Assembly (NCBI GenBank): GCA_003254905.1
Contig: QANU01074319.1
Coordinates: forward strand, 22,382 to 86,381
DNA: 64,000 bases
DNA from: Nissolia schottii
Taxonomy: Eukaryota; Streptophyta; Magnoliopsida; Fabales; Fabaceae
Direction of reading: 5' to 3'
Every line of letters begins with the position of its first letter. Within the stretch, counting starts at the first letter, position 1. Shown one piece after another: positions 12,283-23,700 of the stretch. A model generated the notes under the pieces. That model was not told where the DNA came from. It ran no database searches and saw only the letters and a program-made list of their open reading frames with translations. Made by a program: the position numbers and the translations under genes.

Positions 12283-12716
12283 GGGTAAATTGCACCATTG
12301 AGATTTGTCAAAATTGCAATATACTCTAGACTATGTACAAAATTCATCCCAATTTATTTTTTGCGATTGATTACCAATAATTAGTTAAGTTTTTATTTTC
12401 ATTTCTTTTTCGTGTGTTTTTTGTTAGGTTAGTAAAAGTAACAAAAATAATAAAATTTTGTATCTTGTTTTTATTTAATGTGTTCACTATTTTCTTCATA
12501 AAATTTTAAAAAGAGAAACAATATTTTATTATTGGAGTATTTTTACTATTTTTTGCATAAACTTTTAAAAATAGAAAACACATGGAATGAAAACAAATAG
12601 CCTACAAATCATTATTAGTTAATGGTAATGAAACAGGGATGGAGTGATATTTTGCATGCAATTTTGAGTGGAGCACAATTTTAATAAACCTAAAAAATGA
12701 ATTGTGCAATTTACCC
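12283..12716. mobile_element. MITE copy A with GGGTAAATTGCAC inverted ends
   Basis: Starts GGGTAAATTGCAC and ends GTGCAATTTACCC, a perfect 13-bp inverted repeat around 434 AT-rich bases without coding capacity. A second copy of the same family lies at 19842-20221 with slightly altered ends. Both contain the internal words TTGTTAGGTTAGT or CTGTTAGGTTAGT and CATAAAATTTTAAAAA. No clear target duplication could be fixed because both flanks are T-rich. Confidence 0.65.
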
Positions 12717-13430
12717 TATTTTTTTTCATAAGATTTTGAGGGGTTTTTTTTTTATCAAAATGATATTTTGAGTTTAAATTTTGTAGACGAAAACAAAACT
12801 TGGTCACAGACCCAATAGAGGCCCATGACCCCAACCCAACTCAACTCTCACCTATGTTGCATTGCTATTTTGTTTCTTTCTGTCATCTATAAAAAAAATC
12901 TTGTTCTTTTGCTTTAGGGTATGAGCTTTAAGCAATAGGTGGGAGAAAAGATTATTTTTATTTATGTAATAAATTTGATTTAATGATAATGTAAAAAACT
13001 TTACATCAATGAATAGCAATTAAACTGTTTTTTTAATGTATGAAAAACACATTGAAAAGAACTTGTGCCTCACAATACAAGAAAACAATTAAACAAGGAA
13101 ATGTATATATATGCTCTGTTGGGGAAAGGGAAGAGTCATGCAAAAAAGAGTTGAGATATTTTTTAAATGAATTATGTATGAGAAGTTTAAATATTGTAAG
13201 TGAATCTTCTTATGGGTGCATTTGTTTAAGCTTTTGAAAAAAACAGTATTTCCTCATGGACTAGTATACTTTACTTGGGTTTAAAAGCCGTTGTTTCTTT
13301 ATATATATTTCATGAGCTCATATTAATCTTCTCCATTAATCAATATATAGTTGAGTTCCTTATCATCCCATGAATGATAATGGCAAAGGTGATGCCTATG
13401 TTCGCCATTATATCTCAATTTTTTTTTCAA
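12717..13430. other. AT-rich intergenic DNA with a dispersed repeat motif
   Basis: No gene. At about 12955-13035 lies a copy of a short dispersed repeat whose core is TTACATCAATGAATA followed by CAATTAAACT. Related copies occur near 34137-34215, 36085-36140 and 49450-49512. Confidence 0.4.
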
Positions 13431-14072
13431 TCTGAATTCTCAGGACACGAGAAAGGTGGTGTTATACTTGAAATGAAGGACAGAGGCCTCTGCTCAGATA
13501 ACAAGATTGATTGGAACAAAAGGATTAACACTAGACAATGTTGGTGTTGATACAATGCAAAACAGGATCCAAAATGTAGAGGGCAATTCACAAACCCAAA
13601 TTCCATTAATCTCCGGCATAAAGATAAACATGGACGTGGTAGGAAATCAATCTCACCGGCATAACAGTTGGTGGCGTGCCTTTGCAAGTCCCAAACTATG
13701 GCAGTAACGGGATACTAATCGAATCCGCGACCGCAATCACAAGACTTCCTCCATCAGTCTACACTGCTTTGGTGGATCTCAGCGGCCGCCAACAAGTGAG
13801 GGTCCCTGCCTATCATAAGTTTTTACTTTGAAGGCAATTAATGTTGAGCTGCAACTTGCAACTGGATGGATGCGAGTAACATCCTTGTGCCGCTGGCAAA
13901 GGATGCTTCCATGATAGATAGTTTGTTTGGCGATTGGACATCGTGGTAAGGACTCTGACGTTGGTGTTATTGGGTATTATCAGCAGACCAATCACACAGT
14001 AATATTTCATACCATACAGTCTAGGCTGGGATTTGCAAGAGAGCCATGCTGTTTCTGCTATAATAATGGATA
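13430..14072 (+). pseudogene. Aspartyl protease (A1, nepenthesin-like) pseudogene
   Basis: Three blocks in order on the plus strand match the C-terminal half of plant A1 aspartyl proteases. (1) GTKGLTLDNVGVDTMQN at about 13516, like the conserved strand before the FGCG loop. (2) At 13649-13780, NLTGITVGGVPLQVPNYG, then NGILIESATAITRLPPSVYT. Here the second catalytic DSG(T) of active enzymes reads ESAT, so the site is destroyed. (3) At about 13957-14072, DVGVIGYYQQTNHTVIFHT, then QSRLGFAREPC, the standard C-terminus, ending at a TAG. Between blocks 2 and 3, NILVPLAKDAS is recognisable in another frame. The blocks lie in different frames, and the N-terminal half with the first catalytic Asp is missing. 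No introns are evident, but many genes of this family lack introns, so retroposition is not shown. Clearly non-functional. Confidence 0.7.
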
Positions 14073-15195
14073 GTCTTATGGACAGACAGTATGAGTCTTC
14101 AAAGCAAAATCTTCTGTTATTTCTACTCAGTCTTATAACATGTTTGGTTTAAACTTTGGAGCTTCAAAGCTATAGTTTGGACAATAGTTATTAGAGATAA
14201 GCTTTTACCCAAATTTGTGGTTTGACACTCTAAAAGTATCACTTTTCTTGCCAATTCATCGTATTGTTGCACTGTACAGGTTTCATCATAACCAGCATGT
14301 ACAAATAAATTACTTGAAGGTTTGGACAATAGCCTTACACTTATAAATAAGAAAGTCGCATCCAGAAAACAAAAGTCTAAGGTTTGTTTGATTTTTTCTG
14401 TTTCCATTTACTATTTCTATTTCTTGTTCTCAGTTTGTTTTTTTTTTTTTTAAATTCTTGTTTTTACCATTTCTTTCACTAAATCCTAAAAAACATAAAA
14501 TAAACTGAAAAGTAAAAAATGTAAATAGAAACTAAACAAACCACTAGTTTTGAAAGTTTATTTTAGCAGCAAAGTAACACATTAGCAAATCTGAACACCT
14601 AAATTTGGAAGGTAACTTCAGCCTAGAGCTGATACCCTATAACATGCAGGGTTTACAACCCAGAGCTCTTCAACAAGCACAAAGCACGAAGGCTTGGCTT
14701 TTTAGGCAAGAACGAAGGCAAAACATAAAAGGGGGAATATAAAAAAAGAGTAAATGCATAGGATAGATATGTTAACATTGAGAAGAAATTCAAGGTTGCT
14801 TCCAATGAGAATCAATTATGGAGCCTACACTTACATTTCATCAAGAACAAAACAAGTTTGCAAAATGGACAAACACACTTAAAAAAGCATTGACATTCTT
14901 AATAGCATAGTTGCAGACTATCCCTTTCATTCAACAGACAACATAAATTTGAAGTAGCTTAAGGATCATGGTGATCATGAACTGCTCACAAGAGCGACAC
15001 CTGGAACATTTAAAAGAAAGAACAATGGCTTCAGTAGAGGACTATTCTATTTAACTGCTCGTATCACCAAGATGATGACGAAATATTGCATAACAATAAC
15101 ATCAATTCGGGAGGTCCTTAAACTTCATTGACTTGCACATGATACTATGGTTGACATGCACCCTCTGCACAAAACTTCCAGACAGAAGCCAATCA
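14073..15195. other. Intergenic DNA and CDKB1 downstream region
   Basis: Contains a MITE-like palindromic segment (14381-14542) and, towards 15195, what should be the 3'UTR of the minus-strand CDKB1 gene. No other gene was seen. Confidence 0.4.
14381..14542. mobile_element. Small MITE-like inverted-repeat element
   Basis: Begins GGTTTGTTTGATTTTTTCTG and ends AACTAAACAAACC, an inverted terminal pair around low-complexity T- and A-rich halves. A related segment ending GAACAAACCCTAAGG lies at about 44560-44660. Target duplications are not clear. Confidence 0.45.
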
Positions 15196-16798
15196 TTAAA
15201 ATTGAGACTTGTCAAGACTGTCAAAGTACGGGTGATCGAGCGCTGCCTTGGCCGAGATTCTCTCAGCAGGATTATACTTGAGCATTTTCTGCAAGGTGCA
15301 AAATTTGGATTCAGTTTGGTGGAAAAGATAAGAAAATACATGATCGAATAAAGTCAGAGTGAAGATAGCATGTAACCAAGTTATTTTATGCACCACTGTT
15401 ATTGCACAACCAATAATAACGATCAAAATCAAAATCTGCAACGTAATCTAAGAGCTATGCCTCAAATGGCGACTACTTTAGCTTCACACCCTAAGATATT
15501 ATATTACAATGCATCATTGAGTGATTATCAAATTGTTCACTGATTGATCCAGGGGAAGTTACATTGGGATTAAAATAATCCAAGGCAAGTCCAGCACTTG
15601 AAATTCTGGAGTCTGGCCCTCTACTCCAATGGTGTTTTTTTTATTTTGTTGGTTCTTCTCAATGAATGCAGAAAAGTTAGAGAGAATCCAAAATGTAATT
15701 ACAGTAAGATGATCTGGAAAGGCATATCATGAGTACAGAAATACAAGCATAAAGCATTGAGGAATGAGTTAGCAAGGAATACTAACAGAGAGAAGGTCTA
15801 CTCCATCAGGTCCCAAGGACGGCACAGCCCTCGCCAAATTCTGAGGTTCCCACTTTGGGTAGACATGCCAATCGCGGAGAGAAGTAACTCCTGGCCATTG
15901 CTCCTCAGTTGGAGTTCCCAAAACCCTCCGAGGATCAAATTGAAACAAAAGGAGAAAGCATGAAAATGAGGTAGAAATAAACAAGGCAGTAAGGAAAACG
16001 ATTCTCATGAATTAAATGAAATGGCCATACTTGAATATGTTAAGAAGCTGCTGGAACTCGGAATCCCCTGGAAACAGGGCTTGCCTTCTGGACATTTCGG
16101 CTACGAAAAAGAGAAGATTCAGTTACAGAGACAAACAAAATAAAATAAATGAATGAATTGGAAATGTACGAACCAAAGATGCATCCGACAGACCACATGT
16201 CAACCCCAGTGGAGTAATGCGTGGATCCAAGCAAGACCTCGGGAGCCCTGTACCAGAGGGTGACAATCTCATGGGTGTAGCTCTTGAGAGGGACGGTGAA
16301 GGCCCGGCCGAGTCCAAGGTCAGCGATCTTGAGTATCCCCTTGTGGTGGTCAAGGAGGAGGTTCTGTGGCTTGAGGTCGCGGTGGAGGACGCCGTGGCTG
16401 TGGCAGTGAGAGACGCCCTTGCAGAGCTGGAAGAGGAAGCTCTGGATGAGGGAGGGAGGGAGAGGCCTGGGGTCGGGTCCCTTGCGGTGGGAATCGATGA
16501 ACTTCTTGAGGTCAGTGTCAAGGTACTCAAAGACAAGGTAGAGGAGGGGCTTGGGGGGCGCTGATTTGGGGAGCTTGTGGACGTGCTCGACGGAGAGGAG
16601 GCGGACAATGTAGAGGGAGTGGGAGAGCATCTGGAGGAGGGAGACCTCTCTGAGGGCGGTTGGGGGGACGCCTTCCTCGTCCATCTCCAAGCGTGTCTTC
16701 TTAAGGGCAACCAGTTGCCCGGTGGCCTTCTCCTTCGCCTTGTACACCTTCCCATATGTGCCTTCCCCAACCTTCTCCAGCTTCTCGTACTTGTCCAT
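15196..16798 (-). CDS. CDKB1: B1-type cyclin-dependent kinase
   Basis: Four exons read on the minus strand: 16798-16174, 16100-16031, 15925-15787 and 15288-15196, all with GT/AG borders and matching phases, giving 308 residues, the usual CDKB1 length. Visible motifs are the glycine loop GEGTYGKV (11-18, with inhibitory-site T14/Y15), ALKK lysine, cyclin-binding helix PPTALRE (45-51, the B1 signature replacing PSTAIRE), [11 protein letters not shown] metal-binding motif, the T-loop/APE segment [27 protein letters not shown] and the C-terminal [17 protein letters not shown]1 kinases are plant-specific, pair with A/B cyclins, peak from S to M phase and act in the nucleus in mitotic entry and stomatal/endocycle control. 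The first ATG opens the conserved [10 protein letters not shown] start. The insertion after the HVHK segment is shorter than in some homologues. All catalytic motifs are intact, so the gene looks functional. Confidence 0.95.
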
Positions 16799-17174
16799 CC
16801 CCTGCCATTTTCATACCATATATAAGACAACATCACATCGACACACGAATCAAACTCAACACAAATTAAAACTAGAGATAGAGAGAGAGAGAGAGAGAGA
16901 GAAGATAAACCTGGTAGGTTAGTTTTCGGAGAGAGAGATTAGGGCAGAGAGAGAGAGAGCGAGGAGATAAAGAGGAGGAGAGGAGGAAAGGGGGGGGGGG
17001 TAACGGATACTTGGAGATCCGGCCTCAGCAGCCGCGCCCTTTTGTTTTTCAAATTTGGCTTCCCTTTGCCGTTTCAAATTTCTCTCTCTCTTTCTCTTTC
17101 TTCGTGCGGTGCTTTTCTAATTAGGAGGTTGACACTCTGTCCATTAAATCCTACTATTACACCTCACAAGTTTT
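16799..17174 (-). promoter_or_regulatory. CDKB1 5'UTR and proximal promoter
   Basis: Directly upstream of the kinase start is a GA/CT-rich leader (GA run at about 16876-16903 and 16931-16958), then a G-run at 16990-16999. AACGG cores, the centre of the mitosis-specific activator element bound by three-repeat MYBs, occur at 17002 (plus strand) and in reverse complement at about 17069. That would suit a G2/M gene, but five-base matches arise by chance. No clear TATA box. Confidence 0.35.
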
Positions 17175-17707
17175 TTAGTTTCTTTTTATTATATTTGTCT
17201 TTGTTAATAAAATATATTATCAAAATATCACTTTTTCAAAATGCACTTGTGTTGAATAGCATGATAGGTGAGTCTCTGTGACAAGATCACGTAGGATTCG
17301 TCAACCCGTTTAACTAATATCGGTTGAATTCACCAACTCATTATGCGAATATGTGTTGAATTCGCCAATCAATTTTTCCTATTTAAATTAAGTTATAAAA
17401 TTTGAATATCAATGTTAATTACCAATAAGAATGTAAACAGAAGAACATAACATGTTGACAAATTTGCAAATTCGCAAATTCAACCCAAATTCGCAAAATT
17501 GGTTGACAAATTCAACACATATTCACCAAACCAGTTGGCGAATTCAACCCATATTTGCCTAACGAGTTGACGAATCCTACGTGACTTTGTCACACGGACT
17601 CATCTGTCATGCTATTTGAAACATGTGCATTCTTGTAATATATTTTGAAACAGTGGCATTTTGGTAATATGTTTTACTAACAGGGGTAGTATAACAAAAA
17701 AAAACTC
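17175..17707. mobile_element. Foldback (long inverted-repeat) transposon, 533 bp
   Basis: The left arm (17175 to about 17375) is the inverted, diverged copy of the right arm (about 17505-17707). Shared words include AGCATGATAGGTGAGTC against its complement GACTCATCTGTCATGCT, CACGTAGGATTCGTCAAC against GTTGACGAATCCTACGTG, and several GGTTGAATTCACCAAC variants. A direct repeat CAAGTTTT (17167-17174 and 17708-17715) flanks the arms and is a candidate 8-bp target duplication. It has no coding capacity. Long arms and an 8-9 bp duplication suit a Mutator-like or hAT-derived foldback element, and I cannot decide which. Confidence 0.65.
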
Positions 17708-17715
17708 CAAGTTTT

Positions 17716-19841
17716 AACCCTACCAACAATGCCACTAAGTCACACAAGGGGTGTTAAGCGAGAGAAATAATCCTCTAAAATGAACATCTTACATTAAAAG
17801 GTAAAGTGTTTTTGTATCATTAAATCAACAAGTAAAAAATGAGTGTCATTTTTTTTTGGGTGCTCTCTCCCAATTTTTTCAATATTCTCTTTTTGGTTTG
17901 ACCCAACTTTTCAATATGAATTGGGTTAACTAGGGAGTGGATTCCTTATGGGCCCGAGTTGAACTAAATAAGTTTCCCCCTTTACAAGCCCATTTGCATG
18001 TTTGAAGCCTCTCACAGCTACAGCAGTGTTGATCAAAATGAAGCTTGGGTTTTCAGGATTTCCCTACACTTGAATTTTCTCAACACCGCCTCCATGGTAC
18101 CTTGTTCCCAATCGAGTCTCCCAGTGCTTTCTGTCACCGGTTCCTTCGTGGTTAGACTATTTTGCTTTGTGCAATTTATTTGGAAACCCCTTTCTTTTTT
18201 TTTTTTCTTTTTTTATAATTTTTTTTTATCAAAGACACAAAATAAAAAACCAAAAACCATACAAATTATAGCCGAATAGTAGCACATCTTGAGAAAGCTG
18301 TTTAACATATACTTACCAACGAAGAGCAGCCAAAAGTAATTGAGTAGACACATGGATTTATTATATCATTAATTGAAAGATGCCTTATTTACCCACAATT
18401 AGAAGACATGTGGTAGCTAGCTAGCTAGCTGGATATTTAGCTCAACTAAATTTGTTAGGCAGTGACTTACGAAATTATTTAAGGAGTTTCATTTATAAAT
18501 ATATAACTATCACAAAGCTTACTTTAGAATACGGTAGGTCCATTCATATGAAATGTTCATTTATTTAATATAAGATAAGATAAGAGAATGTCATATAGAC
18601 ATTATTATAATTTGTGTAATTGTTATCTAACACTAATCTCATCTACAAAATTAACTTTAAGGATTATGAAAATTGACGAATTTAGGCGGTAGAAATTTAG
18701 AATCCATCTAATACATTGCAACGGATCTTATAGAATAGTGATTTCAATCAAACTCAAAATCACGCTTCCACGTTAAGGAGAAATTAGATAAGTCTCATGA
18801 TCTTGTATATTCGATTTTGTATTGAATTACATGTTATATATTTATCCTTCAGCTCGTAAAAAAGAAAAAAAGAAGCTAAAACATTGAAAACCATTTGAAG
18901 TAATTGAGAAGGAATATCAACAAAGCCACTCTTTAATCATATATTATAGGCACACTTAAACGTGCTTGACTGGAAAATCATTAGTTTTAAAATTTGGAGA
19001 TAATATACTAATTAGTATTTATTTGTCAGCTAAGAAGAAATTACCAGAAAAAGAGCAAGGCAAAAGGAGTCTAATCACAGAACAAAACAGAGGGAAAAAC
19101 ATGTATTGGGCTATTATTTTCATGCTACTGAAACTAACATCTACATAAAGTTGCAAAAATGTCATAACCAAAGTCAAGAGAAATATTTTTATTATGTTAA
19201 TGAAATATTATCTCCGACCAAAAAAGAACAAAAAAAGCCATGAGAAAAACATTAAATTAATGAAGTTAAAATGAAAACAAAAGTGTATAAAAATAAAATA
19301 AAAACCGATTAGAGACGGCCACAATAAAAAAGCAACCTTTAATTTCTTGCCGTCCATTACGTTTTCCCCATCCTTCTTCAAAGCCTTAGACTTAAATCTT
19401 TCTACCCAACTACCAACTGGCAACTGCATTACAACATCAACAAGAAAAAAAAAATGGAAATAAAGTTTTGAATAGTAATTTAGAATATAATTTTCTTTTT
19501 GCATTTATATTCAGACTCTTCTATTGTCGGATTGAATAATCTAGTTCAAAATAGTGTAGATGCCTCTTCTAACACTGATTTTTTTTCTTTCTTTTGGGTT
19601 TCAAACACGAGACTCTTTAAGAATGTAACGTGTTTGCCTACCATTAGACCAACAGTTTGAATATATTGTTAATATTATTAAGTATTAAGTGACCTAACTC
19701 AACCTCAAAAGCTAGTTCAAGGAATGAGGATTGTCTCACACTTATAAACACTTGATAGACCATTACTCTAAGCAACGTGGGGCTTAATAAATAATGTAAA
19801 AATTGCATATGATCATCTAATTACCAATATTATATTATTTA
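17716..19841. other. Intergenic DNA, no recognised gene
   Basis: Short frames only. A (TAGC)n palindrome sits at about 18414-18430. The minus-strand frame around 19320-19440 reads LPVGSWVERFKSKALKKDGE, which looks exon-like in composition, but I know no family for it and see no splice-supported neighbours. Confidence 0.35.
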
Positions 19842-20221
19842 GGTTAAATTCACAAATCACCCTTGAGGTTTGTGAAAATTGCACTCCACCTTAGTTATTT
19901 TTGTGACTGATCATTAATGATCAATTAAATTTCTGTTTCATTTATTTTTCTTAAATTTTCTGTTAGGTTAGTGTAAACACTAAACAATAAAATTTTATAT
20001 CTTATTTTTATTTTGTGTTGACTATTTTTTTTACAAGATCCTAAAATAATAAATAATATTTTATTATTTTTACTATTTTCTCCATAAAATTTTAAAAACA
20101 AAAAAAATACATGAAATGAAAACAAAAACCTTAGTTGTAATAAAAAATTGTGATGAAGTATAATTTTGCAAGTAGCACAGAGACAATGCAATTTTATCAT
20201 AATGGTTCGAGCAATTTACCC
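19842..20221. mobile_element. MITE copy B (same family as 12283-12716)
   Basis: Starts GGTTAAATTCAC and ends GAGCAATTTACCC, with the same internal order of words as copy A (CTGTTAGGTTAGT, ATATCTTATTTTTATT, CATAAAATTTTAAAAA, GAAATGAAAACAAA). It is shorter and more diverged. It lies about 570 bp upstream of the AP2 gene start. Confidence 0.55.
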
Positions 20222-20797
20222 TATTATTTAACTATGTCAAAACTCAAAAGAGTTCTGTTGTCCAAGAAATATTATAATCTAATTATATTTTATGACCTTA
20301 TTATTTGAGTTGTATATTATTTACCCTAAACATAACAAATATAATTAGGTATTTTTGGTTAATAATATAAAATGCCTTATGATTATAGTGGATTGAAATT
20401 AATCTAATTTATCTGTGGTTAGCTGCTTTAAGTTGTTTGACAGTTATTTTTCACAAGCAATTTCTTATAAGTGATAACCAACAAATACCAATACTCTAAA
20501 AAATTATTATTATTATTTTTTTGAAAAAACCCTCAAATAACCTAAATTTATGGACGGAAAGGGAAAAAGGAAATCATGAAGATTTGGACCTACTTTTTCA
20601 GTCTCCTCGACTATTTTCCCACTAATTAAATGCCCCTCCTTATTGGATATGAAGACTTGGTCCAATTCATATATATACATAACTCCCTTTCCCCTTTTTT
20701 TTTCATTCACCATTCTTACACTGTATATATAACCGTGTGTTGCAGTGTGCAGTCCAGTGAGTCCTCTCTTCTTCTTGTTAATTTTGTGAGGCTTTTC
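20222..20797 (+). promoter_or_regulatory. Promoter region of the WRI-like gene
   Basis: AT-rich upstream DNA with two TATA-like boxes, ATATATACA at about 20671 and TATATATAACC at about 20723. The second lies some 75 bases before the start codon. A CT-rich tract sits between them. Which one is used cannot be told from sequence. Confidence 0.4.
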
Positions 20798-23700
20798 ATG
20801 GCGAAGACTTCGTCGCAGAAAAGCCTCAGTAAGAACACCGCCGCCACCAGCAGCGAATGCTCGCCAACAAAGAAGGTAGTGAAGAAGAGGACACGCAAGA
20901 GCATCCCAAGAAACTCACCTCCACAAAGAAGCTCAATCTACAGAGGAGTCACAAGGTCTTTTGATAATTTCTTTCTCTCTCTCTCTCTCTTTTTGGTACC
21001 ATATATTGTCATCATTGGAGAAGCTATTATGCGTTTGTAAAGCTTTGATTAGAATTGTGTTCTCATCACTTATAAAGTGATATTTCAACTATCACCCTCG
21101 ACTATAACATGAAGTTAAAATGACACTTATCAAAATGTAAACTTATAATTAACACTCTATAAACATGTGATAATTTCTTTCTTCTTTTCATCTTTTGTTT
21201 TTTCAGTTTCATATGTTATAAAATTAGTTTAATATTACAATTACGACTCTAATACTACTATTCGAGAAGTTATTATGTACTTACAGAACCTTGATTAGGA
21301 TTGCGTTCCGATAACATAGAGTGATATATTCACTACCACCACTAACTATCACATAAAGATACATGTTGCAAGTAATTGTTAGAATACCATCTTAATTAGC
21401 GCTCTATAAGCATATGATAATTTTTTAATTGATTTGTGGCGGTGTACAAGATTGCATTAATTGTGGCACCAATTGCCACGCAATTTTGCACAATAGTCGT
21501 AATCACAATTTAAAACCCATGTCTCTACGTGGTTTTAGGCATAGATGGACGGGTCGATATGAGGCTCACTTATGGGACAAGAATTGCTGGAATGAATCGC
21601 AGACCAAGAAAGGAAGACAAGGTTCCAATTTAATTAATTTGATCCTTAATATTGTAAATTAATTAAATGTTTTATGATTTCCTTCGCTAATTTGTGTTTT
21701 ATTGTCTTCTTTATTGTTTTGTCTTGGTTCATAATTGCAATGGAAAACTACAACTGCAGTATATCTAGGTATGATTTGAGTCTTAATTATTATTCCTGTC
21801 GTCCATTTATATATAGGTCGCTTTTAATTAAATTAATACATCTTTAAACTAATTATATCTTAATGCAATTGATTTTAGAATATATTGCCATTGATCACAA
21901 ACCTTCATATGTGTTGTGTTTTTGTTCTCCTTAAATATTGCGTACATTTCCTAATTTGGGTTGTGGTTGGGGGAGGGGGGGGGGTCATATTTTGTGGGAA
22001 TATTTAATGATATGAATATTGGGTTTGATATATAGGAGCATATGATGATGAAGAAGCTGCAGCACGTGCCTATGACTTGGCAGCATTGAAGTACTGGGGC
22101 CAAGACACCATCCTCAATTTTCCGGTACATTAATTTTCTTCTCATCCTTCAAATTTCAAAGGGTTGATAATAATAATAAAAAAAAATATGTTTATTATTA
22201 TTTTAGAACCAGATTTGGTTGCTTCAATTAAATGAATTGTTTGGTTGTAGTTATCAAATTATGAAGAGGAGCTTAAGGATATGGATGGCCAGTCAAAAGA
22301 AGAATACATTGGATCCTTGAGAAGGTTTTTGTTATTATAAAACTTTATAGATAACACTTATAATATAATATAATTAATTAATTAGCAGAGCACTTTTTTA
22401 ATATTTTTGAGCTAATGAAGTCATTTCTAAATTCTATGGTAAAGTATGATTTTCATGATACGAATTTTAATTTTAATATGCAGAAAAAGCAGTGGATTCT
22501 CCCGTGGAGTCTCAAAATACAGAGGCGTAGCAAGGTATTCAAGATTTGTTGTTTCTATTTAGGCCAAAATGTATTTTCTTTCTTTTAAGTATCCTTGATT
22601 ATTCGACTTGATCTTTTTGGTTTATTTATTTATTTATTTAATTTGATATCTTACGTTTTAAGTTGTCAATTTGGTTTTCTCATACATGTTGCAAAAATCA
22701 AGTCATGATTTCGTCATCCCAAATTCAACCGAGTTAAATTAAGTATCATTTTAAAGTTTTAAAAAAAATATTTATAACTTTTATGTAGATCCCAAAAACT
22801 AATTCAAAGGATGTGGGAAGTTAAATGGGGCTTGAAGTAAGGGACACTACTCATATCTAAAGTGAAAATGACTAATTTGATACTGATTTGAAACTTAAAT
22901 GATCAAATCAATCATAAAAATGACCATTCAAATCGCTATTAATTTGATTCTATCACTTTTAATTGGATCACTTGTGATCAGCCATGTGTAACCTTCAAAT
23001 CCTCCGAATTAGCTCTTATCCATTATTTTGTTTGAGAGAACTTGGGAGAAAAGAACTGGGAAGAGAGAAAATGGAGAGTAATTGTACCCTTCTTTTATTT
23101 GGATAAGGTGAGAAAATGGAGAAAGAAAGAAAAAATTTAGCCTGGAACCCACTTTAAAATAACACTTTTAACCAGATAAATAAAGTGATAAAAATGCATG
23201 TCATTTTACAAAATTACATTTTCTTTTATCTTATTTTCTTCTCTATTTTTAACACAACCAAATAATAAAATAAAAAACACCTTTTTTTTTACTCCTTCAT
23301 TTATGTATTTATTTCTTCATTTTCTTTCCTTTCATTTTCTTTTCTCTTCCAAATGAAGCATTAAAGTCTTCATGAAATCTTATTTGGTTCTAGTTAGCTA
23401 GCAGATCCTAATATTAATATGATTGACAAAGCAAATCTGTATATATTATAGGGTGGAACTTTATAGTCAATGATCGAGTACTTGAATATGATCTTAAAAC
23501 CCATGATATCCACAAGTTCGGTTATTAACGATGAACATTAATTGATCCAACAATATTTCTAATTGGGGTTGCATCATTTATAGGGAAAATTCTATTATAG
23601 TCATATATACTATAGTGTCTCATTAGTTGAACGGCAGATATATAAATTATATTGGTTATATTGAATGAAACCTAAAACATTATTTTATAAATTTGTGGTA

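Noticed and set aside
16123..16836. Long open frames overlapping CDKB1 exon 1 in other frames
   Set aside because: Shadows of a GC-rich kinase exon. Only the frame with kinase motifs is real.
16874..16999. GA and G runs before CDKB1 as a special regulatory system
   Set aside because: Simple GA-rich leaders are common in plant 5'UTRs.
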